The position numbers and the translations under genes were made by a program. A stretch of 64,000 nucleotides of DNA. Source: Laetiporus sulphureus 93-53. Lineage: Eukaryota; Basidiomycota; Agaricomycetes; Polyporales; Laetiporaceae. The first letter of the stretch is position 1, and each line of letters begins with the position of its first letter. The stretch is taken from positions 1,986,014 through 2,050,013 of the forward strand of contig NW_024468510.1 of the NCBI RefSeq assembly GCF_001632365.1, given 5' to 3'. Below the pieces are notes generated by a model, which saw only the letters and a list, made by a program, of their open reading frames with translations, did not search any database and was not told where the DNA came from. Below are positions 36,395 through 48,488 of the stretch, piece by piece.

Positions 36395-38050
36395 CAGAAT
36401 TTTAGAACCTCAGAAATCCTTTCTGCCAGTGATGACCCTCTTACTCAAGTGGTAAAATGTTTGAGATTTTAGAATATGTATCATATTGTTAGCTACATTT
36501 GCTTTAAAACTCACATTTACTGTGAGTTTCAAAGTGCTGCTTGAACTTTTGTGAGAATTACTTGTATATCACATTTTACAATGCATTGCCATTCTGCAAA
36601 GATACTCTCTATCATTACAGGACAAAGACTAATTTTACAGAAACACATTCAATACTATCATCACATTACTTAAAAGACTGATCCATATTCTGACTTATTG
36701 ATATCAATGTAATATACATGTAAATCATACACGTCAAATTCAATTCTCATGCTTTACATGCTCCGAAAGACATACTGAATTTTTCAGATCAAAGACAACA
36801 TTTAAGACTCTAGCATCTTCAGAAAAGCCAGCCATTCATAAACAATTGGTAATTCTCAGTGACTAACATTCTGTAGTTTTCTAAGCCTCTATAATTGACT
36901 TCTCTAAGCTGAAAGACCCACTGTGAATAGATATAATTGCACTTGCCATAATCATTGAGTGTACATATTGTACAGTATATACAGTATGCTTTTGACCAAA
37001 TCCTAATGCACTATATAAATTATACTTTAAAACATTAAACATACATAGCTAGAGCATTCTGGCTAAACACACATTCAGCTTTGCTATATTTTGAAGATGA
37101 TGACATATCACTGATAATGAGAGGCCATATATTTGGGTTAAAAAGGAATGAAATATGTCTGTGAAATCGATGGCTATATGAATCTGGATTTTTAAGTTAG
37201 CATGTTGAGAAATGAGCTTTAGAATAGCATGAAGTATTGCAGCAAAAGTATGGAGGATGTGGTGTTTCAGCAAGGTTAATTGCAACAGTAAAAGCACATG
37301 AAGCTTGCTTAAAAAGAATGCTGTTAAGACTATGGTATGGCTTGATCAATTTTTGGAACTTGATTTATGATTATCATGTTTAAAGTCATTTTAAACAAAA
37401 GGTTAGCAAGATACAGGGAACAGCTTAAAGGAATTATAGATATGTAAGAGCAATTTGAAAAGAAATGGGAGAATATATTAACAAATGTCTACATCAGAGT
37501 TTAATCAAAAGATGGGATGAGGCAGTGCTTAGGACAAATGGTAAATTAATCAAGCACTAGAGTATTTACATTTGCAGGCTTTAAATTGTTAGTGACAAAA
37601 GTGTATAAATGGGTTGGTGTTATAGAATTGCATATATCTTTAAAACAATGCAACATATATTGCAAATATAGATGCTCATTCAAAAGCTGAGAAGGATTGC
37701 CTTCTAATGCTATTGTTTTGTAATTATAGCTTCAGCCACTCTGAAGATATAAGGCCTGCAGTGGCGATTAAGCAAATATTGATACACTTTTGTCATTCAT
37801 TATATATTAAATTTAAAGTACATGCATGATACACAGCAGATGATGTAGTGGACAGAATGCTTGGTACTGCTCAAAAAGTGACACAGGATGTGTGAAGTTC
37901 AATTTCTGACCTGTGCAAATTTGTGTTCTCTTAATTTTGAAAGAGCACAGTGCATGTTGTTTTATAAATAATGGTAAACTATGACATACACATTCATGCA
38001 GCTAGGTAGTTGCACAAATGTGCACATCATAATTTGATATTATTTGTGCA
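36395..38050 (+). mobile_element. Composite repeat fragments with tRNA-like head, copy 2
   Basis: A mutated terminus (36,434-36,450) is followed, after unrelated AT-rich sequence, by a forward B segment (36,880-38,050) about 80% like 5,700-6,850. It includes the diverged A box (about 37,842) and B box (about 37,895) of the tRNA-like head and the hairpin palindrome at 37,968-38,045. Confidence 0.55.
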
Positions 38051-39139
38051 ACCTGGACCTCATATACTGTGAATTTGACTAGGTTGCCCTACTTAGCTAG
38101 CTTTGCAACCTAAGAAGGTCTGAAGGTCAGTTTTTTTGCCATCTATCAACATCATTGGCAACAGCACTAGTTGTGCTGTACATAGTACTGTTGATCAATG
38201 CAGCCAATAATGCTTTTCAGCACTGATCAGATGATTAAGTGCACCTTATAGCTACTGTCAACCCATGTCTGGATTACTGAATCTGCTATATGCTAGGACT
38301 AACATTAGGCACTGATTCTATTACTTTCTGTAAATGATGACTGTCACTGGGTGAAGCAATCAATAATTTGAGCTGAAAGATGATAAAATTATTGAAGAAA
38401 AAGTTCAAATCTTTTAAGCATCTTCACTATTAATTTGTGATAAAAGTATTTAAAATATTTTTAAGATCTTTTGTTGTGAAAGATGATGAAAAGATTGAAA
38501 GGAGATTGGATAAAATATTAATAATCATTTCTTCAATCATTTGACAATCTTTCATACAAAACTATGATGAAAAGTTTTAAAATCTTTTTTCACTCTTTTT
38601 TGATCAAAGATAATGAAAATATTGTGACTATTTCACACCCTTTTTTCATAGCACTAAGGTATGAAAATGAATACTCAGGTTTATATGCTAGCACTATACT
38701 GGTACTATGGTTAGAAGAGTAATACTAAGGTTTAAATGTTAGTATTAAGGTTTAAATATTAGTACTATGCTAGTATTAAGATCTAGAGATTAATAACATG
38801 CTAGTACTAAGGCTTCAAGAGACAGTACTAACATTAAGATCTAAGTATTAACCTTTATATTTTAGAATTAGCTTAGTGTAGAACCATAATGATAATTTGA
38901 TGGTTACAGTATGTTTATCATCTTTGATAAGAAAAGAATAAAATATTTTAAGATATTTATTATAACTTTATTTAAAAGATTGAAAAATGATTGCTAATAT
39001 GTTATTTAATGTTTTTAATCTTTTCATCATCTTCACAAGAAAAGATATTATTTTAATCCTTTAATTATAAATTAACAGTAAAGATGCTGAAAAGATTTGA
39101 ACTTTTCTTCAATTCCTTTATCATCTTCCACCTCAAATT

Positions 39140-40526
39140 TGTTGAAAGTCAGCAAATATGCATCCATTATTGGCCCATTATTGAGTTTTAACAGTGAAGT
39201 TTAAACTTAGCATAGCATTCTGTATGTACACACTGCACTTATGCTGGCATTCCCTTGAAAGAGAATTCTACATTGTTTGTCACTCATTTTTATGTGCTCG
39301 TCCTAATAGGTTATGAGCCCCATGCTCTAAAATTGATTCATCACTTGGCTTATGCTATACCATTTGCTTCTTGTCTTGCTTTGCCACATTTGAAATAACT
39401 GCTTGCACAGTTGATAATCATGCAGCAACTGCTTTTATCCTGCATCCTTTACATTAAGCAGTTCATATTATTCATTTCTTTTCTATTTCTTTATTTTGAC
39501 TTTTCAGCATGCACAAACTTCAGACTAGTAGAAACTGCATTTCCTTGCTCACTGAAGGGATCTACAAGGAACGGTGCCAGGTCATGTGTGCATACCTCAT
39601 CTTTCAAAATTTGTAATTGGTGATTGGGTCAGAAGATCAGAAGGTGGTAGCAAAGGAAGTGAAGGAAGTGAAAGAGAAGATAAGAAAAAGGAAAATGGTG
39701 CTGGCGAACATTGTGATGTGTCTCAACTTTTTGCAGCTGTCCTTTATTGAGAGTTTGAATGACTCCAGGAAGGTGTGAAATGTTCTGGAGAACACTCATT
39801 GATCAGACACTGTTAACTCTGTTCTTGCACTTCACCATCACTTCATACACATGTGCAAGATCAATGACAAATTAATCCTCTCTTAAATCTCTTATGTTTA
39901 CACTGCCACAATGAACTCAAGCACACATCTTACTAACATTGACATCATCTTTGTCATCATGGACAGTCTGTCAAAGACTTACAAGTCAGTCATGATAGCA
40001 CTTGATGGTCTGTCAACAAGTGAGCTGATGATCTCGATGGTTATATGTAACTCACCTTTGTGAGCATAAGGCTCAAATTGCAAGAGAAGATGTATGGAGA
40101 TGATATGATGTTGGTGGCTAGGTTAAAGAGGACAAATGCTGTAGTATGTTACAATTGCAATGGTCTTGGTCACATTGCCCTTCACCACCAATGTTCAATG
40201 CTGGTCATACACAAGCTCAGGTTGCAGAGATGGAGACAAGTGAGAACTTGACTGCAAAGTTGGGCTATGTTGATAAGGAACACCCAATCCAGCTTTTCTA
40301 ATTTTTTTTATATATTGTTACTGTCTTTTTCACTAATCTCTGATGGGCTCGACTTGTGAGAGAGTGTTGGAAGTTAGCAAGTACATGCTCATTGATGACT
40401 GGGCTTTGCCAGCAGAGTTCGAACTTAGCATAGCATTCTATATGTACATGCTGTGCTCGCACTGGCATCTCCTCAGGAGAGAATTCTATGTTGTTTGTCA
40501 CTCATTTTCGTGTGCTCATTTCAATA
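39140..40526 (+). mobile_element. Short gag-only copia-type element (non-autonomous)
   Basis: LTRs at 39,140-39,308 and 40,365-40,526 share TGTTG starts and the words cttagcatagcattct and gagaattctat.ttgtttgtcactcattt. A GGTTATGAGCC primer site follows the left LTR directly (39,309), and a purine-rich tract (gtgagagag) precedes the right LTR. The 1.06-kb interior holds only gag remnants: a DIIFVIMDSL-type block (about 39,945) and a degenerate CCHC knuckle CYNCNGLGH (about 40,147-40,195). No pol. Target duplication is blurred (aaatt/attac). Confidence 0.75.
39309..39321 (+). other. Primer-binding site of the mini-copia element
   Basis: GGTTATGAGCCCC sits immediately after the 5' LTR and has the same 11-base core as the site of the full copia element. 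It is complementary to the anticodon arm of initiator tRNA-Met. Confidence 0.7.
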
Positions 40527-40594
40527 ATTACTGATTGACTCACCCAGTTGTGCATTTTGACTATGGAATATGTTGTCTAAAGCATGCATAGCAC

Positions 40595-40692
40595 CTGATG
40601 AGGTGCTCACACTTTGAAACTCACTTTTTGTTTTGCTTTTCACTTTGTATTTTCCAAAAGTTGCTTTTATTATTTTTGTTCTAAGAGTATGG
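40595..40692 (-). repeat. Extra inverted TIR copy next to the Harbinger-like element
   Basis: The reverse complement of the first about 100 bp of the TIR at 40,693. Together they form a near-perfect palindrome centred on ggggcccc, so a second element end abuts the first. Confidence 0.6.
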
Positions 40693-41089
40693 AGGGGCCC
40701 CTTTGGACAAAAATAAAAAAAGCAGCTTTCGAAAAGCAAAAAATGAAGCAAAAAGCAAAATAAAAAGTGATTTCAAAATGTGAGCATCTAAGTAGACGCT
40801 ACACCTGCTTTAGGCAACTTGTGGCACTAAAATGCGATTAGATAACCTTTTCAGGCACTTTGAGTGGTCATCTCTGCTGCAGCTGGTTCCTTCCTTCCAC
40901 TGTCTGATAGGCAATCAATGTGTTTTACAGAGCCAACCGTGGATGGTTGGAGGAGTCTGGCCCAAACTGGAAAGGTGAGATCTTATAAAAATGGATAGCT
41001 ATAGAAACACATGTGAACATCTTGTTTCTGAGTCATAGTACATATGTATAGACACTTGACACACAGTAAGCATATCCATTCTGTCACAG

Positions 41090-41570
41090 TATTAAGTGGC
41101 ACCTTTCTTTTTGCACCAATAAAGTCATCATTCGGCAACCACAAGTGGTTATTCAGATGCCAACCTTTATATTGGTCTCACAAAGTGGATACTTAGACAA
41201 ACAGCACAATATCACCACATACATCGCGGATATGACTGTGTCTACCACATGACCACCAAGCGCCCATGATTCAGCCACCCAGTCACGTGACACTGACCAC
41301 TTGCTCTATTCAGAAGTTATCAGGTGTTGATCACGTGACACCAGGCCACTTGCCCAGAATGGAACTCTTTGGCCCACGATAGGCTTACCCATGCTCATTG
41401 GACCATCAAGCTAGCAAGCACCCAATTCACTGCTCAATAGCAGCACCAACTACATGGCTGCCAAATAGTAGCACCAGCATTAGAATATGTGCTATGGCAG
41501 AACCCCCCATTAGCCACTTAATAAGTGGCACCACTTCAGCTACTCAAATAGTGGCACCACCTTCAGGCAA
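41090..41570. repeat. Clustered GTGGCACC/GGCCACTT motifs
   Basis: agtggcacc, gtcacgtgacac, aagtggt and tagcaccag words recur about ten times in 480 bp in the interior of the element at 40,693-42,838. They could be an internal regulatory or subterminal array of an LTR inserted there. A TATA-like tgtatataag follows at 41,748. Confidence 0.4.
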
Positions 41571-42003
41571 TTATCTCATTGGGTAAAGTATGATTACCTT
41601 GGCATATCCACGACCTTTATAGATAGTTGCTATAGCAAAAGTCCAGAACCATTACTGGTTTTGGCAATATGTTCACATGTAGACAGGACAGGACCCCAGT
41701 AAGTACACCATGGTTAGGGTACCCAGGGTCCACCACTACATGTATATAAGCACATGAGGATCTAAGGGAAGACCTTAGATTCATTCATCTATTTCATGTG
41801 ACCTAAGAAGCCTTCACCCCCTCTTTGTGTGACATAAGGCTATGGGCCCTTTGAGCCCCTTTTTGTAGGCTGCATGTCACTGCATGCCTTTTTGACCTAG
41901 CCCCCTTGTGGCAGGTTCTTATTTTGGTTTTTGTGCAGGTCACTGAGCGCGGCTAGCACCTTGCAACCATTTTCTTGCCTTTTGGCAGGATCCATGATGC
42001 GCT

Positions 42004-42396
42004 GTGACACATTCCCCACTGTCTTGTGTGCCCTCCTCTATCACCCTCAGCTGCTGCAGTGAAGATATGAGCAACAATCTGATTCCATTGCCATTAGAGA
42101 ACATCCATGTGGCATTTGAGTCACTTGGAAATGCCGTGGCTGCTTGTATTTGTGTTCAATATGGGAGGGATACAGCGAACATCACTTCAATGGAGCAGGA
42201 TTGTATCAGATTCTTGAGAACAGTGCAATTGATGTGCTCCATGACTATATTGATTTTTTTGGCATATCTACTGATTACTATGCTGTTCATCAATCATAAG
42301 CATGTTGATGTTATCCTGACACAGGAACAGAATTCGATCTTTGAGAGTGAGGTGAACAAGCCTACCCAAGATGACACTTTTGACTCTGATCGGTGA
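42004..42396 (+). CDS. Hypothetical ORF, 130 aa, one hydrophobic segment
   Basis: A plus-strand frame with a likely membrane helix (LMCSMTILIFLAYLLITMLF, roughly residues 77-96) inside the Harbinger-like element. It follows a TATA-plus-leader at 41,748 and a GC-richer leader. There is no known domain. It could be part of an LTR element or a chance frame. Confidence 0.25.
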   Translation: MTHSPLSCVPSSITLSCCSEDMSNNLIPLPLENIHVAFESLGNAVAACICVQYGRDTANITSMEQDCIRFLRTVQLMCSMTILIFLAYLLITMLFINHKHVDVILTQEQNSIFESEVNKPTQDDTFDSDR

Positions 42397-42838
42397 CACC
42401 TTATGTGAGTTCACAGATATGAGGAAGAGAGAACCAGTGCATAGTATTATCGTGACAGAACAAAACATGCCAGTACCTGGGATGCTATCTGCCAGATGTT
42501 CATTGACCTCATGCCAGCCACTCACTCACCCTCCTACCACTTGATGTGCCCAAATACTCTCCTTCCAACATGCCCACTCAGTGAGAGGTAGGCAGGACCA
42601 ATCGCCCATGCTTCTCGTGCGTGAACGGCTTTGTGAGCACATCAGCTGTTTCGGAAGGAATTATCTCTCACTCAAAGCGCCCGAAAAGGTTATCTAATCG
42701 GGTTTTAGCGTCATAAGCAGGCATGGCGCCAAAGCAGGTGCTCACGTATTTGAAAATCATTTTTTGTTTTGCTTTTCGCTTCGTTTTCACTTTCCGAAAG
42801 CTGCTTTTTTATTTTTGTCCAAAGGGGCCCCTCATAAA

Positions 42839-43307
42839 AGGGGCCTCATACATGCTGTCTCACAAACAAATCTGATTTCAAAACTCTGACATGGCGTGAC
42901 AGGTGTCCGTGATATATCGTTACAAGACGTGATATAGTCATGGGCCTGCTCATTTCTGCGACACTCATATGTAAGAGTTGCTCGGGGGCCTCTGGGACCC
43001 CAAGATCCTGAAGAAAGGAGCCTGACGCATATCATGCGTTGAAAAACAGCTTCATGTCCGGGGTGTCGGTGTGCTGGATAATCCACGTACAAAGCATATT
43101 GGAACTGCCATCCATGGGTGATCGAGCGAGCGAAAGGCGGTACTGTGTAGTCATGCCTCGTCTATTACAGTGAATTATAAAGATACTACAAATCAACTGA
43201 TACACGGATATCCTGTCCTATGCCAAGTCCATACGATCGTCCACGGTCTAATGCAACACTGTTTGACCAAGCCGTGGAGCGGCAAAAATAAAAACGCCAA
43301 CTAGGTA
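42839..43307. other. Border between repeat and gene compartments
   Basis: GC and CpG content rise here. No gene or element is recognised; this is presumably the 3' flank of the phosphatase gene. Confidence 0.45.
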
Positions 43308-46300
43308 TCATATCATCGCCTGATCAATGAAGAACTGCTGTGCTGCCTGCAGGAGGTTCTGTTCGTGTTGCTTCCACATCGCCACTATCTCTGCCCTAAC
43401 TCGCGCCCGAGCCTCGTGCTGCACCGACTTAACAGTGATTCTGAAGCCAGCAGAAATCGGTCGGTGGTCCGACACGTTCGCCTCGTAGCGCTTGTAATGA
43501 AGTTGCGTGACGCGAGATGGTTCACGCGACCGCCACAGTACTCGATCGCACCAGGCGGGAACTCGGGCCTTATCCGACGTGTCGTACTCGTTTGACCGCC
43601 TGTCGTACTTGTACGTCGGCGGGAAAGTGATTGGTCCCTCGACGAAGGACCGTAAACGAAAGCCGCGGTTGAACTTCATTTCTTTCAGCAGCTGGTCGTG
43701 AGCCAGAAGACTTTCGAACTCGCCAGCCCTGACAGCGGCTATGACAGGTTCCCGGCGCTGATCAATGCGGTAATTCATGTCACCATTGATCTGCATGACA
43801 ACTAAGAGTGAGATATCTGGTTCCGACTGACTCATTAAGACAACTCACAAAGACCATCTCATGGTCAAGCACCATGGAACCATCACCGCCATTCACATAT
43901 GCTAGAGGTTCCTCGATCGCGTCCGACTCGGGGAATACCGATTTCTCCTCCAAAATTGCTGCAACGTCGGCATTGCGATGGCGGACGTGATGTTGTCCAG
44001 CAGCAAGGTGGCAATTAATGAAACAAAGGGACGTGTCATCAATGACAAACCGCGCAACAATGCCGCCCTATCCCCAGAATTAAGCAATGTGGATCGGGGT
44101 CTATCAACAATCACTAACCTTGTTACCATACCGTCCACCCATGCCGCGCTTGATAGTAGTGATTGCTACGTGTTTTAGTGATACTCGCTCAACATTCTTG
44201 ACGAAGACGCAGCTGAAAAGCCCGACAAGGTTCTCTGTATGAATGACGGTATACGGCACGTCCGGTGGCATAGCTAGCTTGACCGCGAGGCCGAGACGGT
44301 CGAACCATTTCTTGTATGCTGTAGTGACCTTCTGCGATATCATTCCGTCGGCGTTTTTGTTCTTCCCGCCCAGCAGCACCGTCTTAGCGGCCATCTTGCG
44401 GCTTTCGAGATCGATGAGTTCTTGGAACCCGAACGCGATGATGTCGGGGTCCTCGATACTCGTGAGCGCGTCGTGCAGAAAATTCACATTCTCTGGACAT
44501 CCCGTCAATACGTCTGGTTTGGCGGAGTCGAGGTTCCACGAGATGATGATCGCGTTGATGTTCCTGAACGTACTGAACTCGCCTTCGCGTTTCATGAGTT
44601 CGTTGTCTAGAGGACGTAGCATTAGAACCCAGAGATTGTAAAATGTACTGGACGGTACACTCACCGACCCACTCAGTCCCAAGCAGACCATCCCAGAAAC
44701 GCAGCCTCTCGTCCCTACCAACACTGAATACAGTCAGTCTACCAAGCTTCTCGATACTCCAAGTGTCCACCGCCAACCGCAGCACAGGCAGTTTTGTATG
44801 CGCTTGCCAACAATTCGTCACGACCCACGGCCTCGGGACGACGTCGTACGCAGAGACCATGCCAACCCGCCCGCCCGCCCACAATCTATTGTTCACGCCC
44901 TCCAAGCTCAACACATCGGAAGTTGACACCTTGATCACCTCCTCGCATGCCGGTATGTGGTCCTTTGTCGCGAGATTCCACACGGAAACGTGCCCGCCTT
45001 CGTGCCCAAGGTAGACGTGGTCCGCGTGCGATGGCAGGATTGTACCCGATGTAACTGCGCCGAGGTGCTCAGATGGTAATATTGAACGCCCGATGCTTCC
45101 AGGTGAGAAGACGTCGTACACGCGCACGATCGGCCCACGCGACGTGCTTGCGACGGTGCTCGCGCCGCCTAGGTCACGCATCGACGTCCATAGCTGCCCG
45201 CCGAGCATCTTTGCGAACTCCTGCTTGTCCGCAATGCGCACCACCCGCGGCTGTGTGGATGTCAGGCGGATATCCTCGCTCCCTTCATGTTCTGGCGAGA
45301 ACACGAGCACCTTGCCCGTGTCGTCCATTGTCACCATCGACCGTGCATATCGGAACATGTGCGTCACCGTGTGCGCATGCGCAGCAGGCTTGACGCCGAC
45401 GATGGCACCCGTCCTGACGTCGAGCTCGAGCAGCGCGCCGTCCTTCGTCCCGATCCACAGGAAGCACCCCCTGTCGCCGTCACTTGCTGATGGCCGAAAC
45501 TCCATCGCGGTGACTTTGAATCCATTCAGCTTGTCAAGCCCCACGTCCTTCGTGTCGATGTTCCATATTGGGGTATCCGACACGGCAAGGTCATATATCC
45601 TGATATGATGATGGTGCGCCACTGCAACCGTATGGCCGGCCACTGTCACGACGCTGGTGTATGCGGGCACATGAATATTAAATTCAGAGTAGTTATGACA
45701 ATCGACAGTAGGTGGCCTGCGAGATGCGCGACTAGCATCGGGGAGCAGCTCAACCTTCTTGAATTCTTCTTCCTCTGACTCACTGGATGAGCCCGACGGC
45801 ACATGACGACGCGGGGGCGGCAATTTGTCATTCAGACCGATGACGCGCGTAGGCGGTGGCGGAAGGGACCTGAAGTTTTTGCGTTCTCCAGCTGGGGACA
45901 CGTTGGAATGAGGTGGTGGCGGTTGGCCATGCGCTTCCGCATCATGCATCCGGACTGGTGGGTGTCGCGATGGTTCTTCAACTGGCGTTGCAGGGCTTTT
46001 GCGGGCGGGGAGAGGAGGCGGGGAGACAGATGCTGAACTAGAAGCGGAAGAGGGTATAACGAGGTGCGTGGTAAGTGGAAGCGAAGACTTATGGCGCGGG
46101 GGAGGTCGCGGGGGAGGGATTGACAGTCGAGGGGAAGGCGCGCGCTGTGCTGAAGGCATGGGAACATGACCAGCACTGACGCCACTTTCATTCGAGGAGC
46201 TACTAGAGCTGCTGAGGTTGCTAGAGCTACTTGATGTCGAAAGACTCCTTTCATGTCCGTTACAGTCATGTTCTCTGTCTCGATGAACCCCATTTCGTCG

Positions 46301-47486
46301 TACAGGAAGAGGAGGCGGGTGTGCTGCTACCGCGGTCTCTGAATCTGACATGTCCTCGAACGGATCCCGGCACTGTAAAGAACGATTGGAAATAGCACTG
46401 CTGAATGAAGATGTGCTGGAGGAGGCGTGATGGTTGCACGGAGGATGCGGGGGGCGGGGTTTTAGGGATTCTGCTATTCCATTCAAACTTGATTCAGAGG
46501 CGCTGGGACTCGCCGTCGTTACATCAAGCGACGAAATCCGATTCTGCGCATGCATAGGTCTGTTTGGGGGGACCGGCGGCGGTCCATGTCTGGTGAGCAG
46601 GGTCAGTGCCATCCCAGTCGAGATTGATTTATATGCGAAATATGCCCGATCGGAATGTCGCCTCGGAGCGCGCATCTCGAAATGAAAGGAGGGGCCTAGC
46701 AACTGCGTATATCAATGCTGAGAAAAGCGACAACGAAGCTGCCATCTACACATGGCACCTTATAATTGGGCGCATTGCGCAAAGTAATATCTCTGAATGC
46801 ACACCCCTTGTGCTCGTCCGAGTGCAGCTCACCACATACTTGAGCTTGTGGTCGCGATTGAACGCGTTCGAGTAGCATCCAACGTAGCGCAAGAGGTGGT
46901 CTAGCAAGAAATCTGAAAGATGAAGAGATTGGGGCACTTACCCGAACTTGCTCACAAGAGATGAAACGGCGGAACTGCGCTGTGAGGCAGTACTTTCAGA
47001 CCTGTGTTCAAGGAGAGGCGGTGGCGGAGGAGGCTTTCGAGCTAATGCAGTGGGATTAACAGATGAAGAAGGCCGGCTATCTAAGACCAGGATGCTTTCG
47101 GTGACCAGCGGGGACGGCGAAGGATCAGGAATAATGACCGGGCGCAGAAGCGGGCTAGGACGCGGCGATGGTGACGACGAGCCCGAATGACGAGTGGGAG
47201 GAGGCGGAGGGGGTCTTTTCGTGCCAGACTTAAGATCAGAAGAAGACGAGGCTGGCCGCAATGCATGGAGATCCTGCTTGGCCTCGATGAAGGCCGAATT
47301 CGCGCGCGGACGAGAGCCAGATGGGTCCGGAGACAGATAGCCATAAGTACTGGATGGCCTGCTCGTCACAGAGGTGGCAGCGGTATCCGCAGCGAGCTGC
47401 TCGAACCGCGAGCGGAGGCTACTGACGGCAGGAGCGGGGGTAGACTCGATACCAGGAGACACCTGCGAGGCGTCCATTGCAGTCAT
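43308..47486 (-). CDS. WD40-type inositol-polyphosphate 5-phosphatase, 1,219 aa
   Basis: Exons: 47486-46942, 46589-44665, 44606-44119, 44067-43849, 43790-43308. All junctions are GT-AG and the total is 1,220 codons in frame. Residues 1-470 are Ser/Pro-rich, low-complexity, with many PPPPP tracts. About 490-820 reads as a WD40 beta-propeller (VWNLATKDH, SVGRDERLRFWDG). About 825-1,190 is a Mg-dependent INPP5 catalytic domain with WNLDSAKP (about 847), FGFQELIDL, INGDMNYRI (about 1,060), PAWCDRVLW and SDHRPI. It should remove the 5-phosphate from phosphoinositides or soluble inositol phosphates, probably at membranes or actin sites. There is no Sac1 domain, so it is not a synaptojanin; the WD40 plus 5-phosphatase order resembles plant 5PTase12-14. 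The first intron (352 bp) is unusually long, so the N-terminal join is the least certain part; ATG 47,477 is an alternative start. Confidence 0.85.
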
Positions 47487-48488
47487 ATCGACCACAGTTC
47501 GACCAGCGACAGCAAGCACGGTATATTGAGAGCTCGCCGTTGAGAACGGACAGGGAATTCGAGGAGGAAATAGGAGAGGGAGAGGGAGAGAGCGATGAAC
47601 TGGCCAGCGGTGTCGATCCTGTTCTCGTCCAACTTACGCCCGCCACTCGCCTCCGTTTCGTGCGTGACCGTCGTCACATACGATGGATATCACGCTCCGT
47701 CACGCCCTGGCGATTGGCAGTGGCAGCTGCGAGGAGAGCTCATCAAAAACTTGAAGAGTACCGTGAGTTAATAGTTGGGATCCGTGTAGTTGTAGTAAGT
47801 ACTGTAACATGGGATCCGCGATTGCAGTATGCGCTTCGTATCCGGCCGCCAGCCGGCTTGTTACCAGTCCTTTGCCGTATTTGACAAAGTGGTTCTCTTC
47901 GCTGACTTTCATCGACCGCAAAGTATGCAATTCTCATCCCCGATACGGAATTAGAATCCAGAAACATCCAAAGGGTCTGCTGGAGCAAGAAATATATTGC
48001 TACGCATGAACATCGAGCAAACGTGTTGCCGGTTTGATGAAACCAATATCGCTTCGCCTACGCTCGTGGCATTACCGAGACAAACTTCCAGTAGCGATCC
48101 TACTGTGTCGCGACATATGACCGTGATTTTCAGATGTTATGTAAGTTGCTTGTCTGTATTCGACTGAACCGGCTCGTTGAACTCTAAGAGGCTCAAGAAG
48201 AACTTGAAGGCATCGTCTCATACTAGTATGTGAGCTCAAATAGAGCATCTATTGCTCCTGAGATGAGCATGGGAAGCCAGATCTTAGATGAAATGTCCCT
48301 GTATTGAGATGCACTTAATTCATAGAAGGTGCCGAGAATAAGCCTGTCAGTCTAACAACACCAAAGCGAGAAAGCGATCGCAAAGCACTAATACACGATA
48401 GCAATTTGGACATGCGCAGAGTAAGAGTCCTACCCATCAACGTATTCAGCCCGTCACATCGAGACTGAATACCGGACTAGCCAATCAT
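47487..48488. other. Intergenic, phosphatase 5' flank and HD gene 3' flank
   Basis: No conserved frame. Short ORFs here (for example 47,477-47,884) are antisense or chance. It presumably holds the phosphatase promoter. Confidence 0.5.

Larger units (their letters stand above)
38345..40548. mobile_element. MITE-like element, copy 2, split by a mini-copia element
   Basis: The left end CACTGGGTGAAGCAATCAAT starts at 38,345. The right end (ctgattgactcacccagt, about 40,531-40,548) lies beyond the inserted LTR element. Joining the flanks of the insert at 39,139/40,527 recreates the intact right TIR of copy 1 (4,975-5,003). The inner arms and a short TAGTACTAAG array match copy 1. Confidence 0.65.
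40693..42838. mobile_element. PIF/Harbinger-like element with about 200-bp TIRs
   Basis: The left TIR (40,693-40,895) and right TIR (42,640-42,838, inverted) both start GGGGCCCCTTTGGACAAAAA. They share cagctttc, agcaaaa, gtgagca, acctgctttggc and cgattagataaccttttc in order. The GGGGC..TTTGG terminus is reminiscent of PIF/Harbinger and Tourist-type elements; that assignment is inferred. A 3-bp target duplication cannot be shown because another TIR copy abuts the left side. No transposase is recognisable inside. Confidence 0.5.

Noticed and set aside
45073..45608. Long plus-strand ORFs opposite the phosphatase (also 47,187-47,884)
   Set aside because: They are antisense shadows of GC-rich coding sequence; the minus strand carries recognisable WD40 and Pro-rich protein with consistent splice phases.
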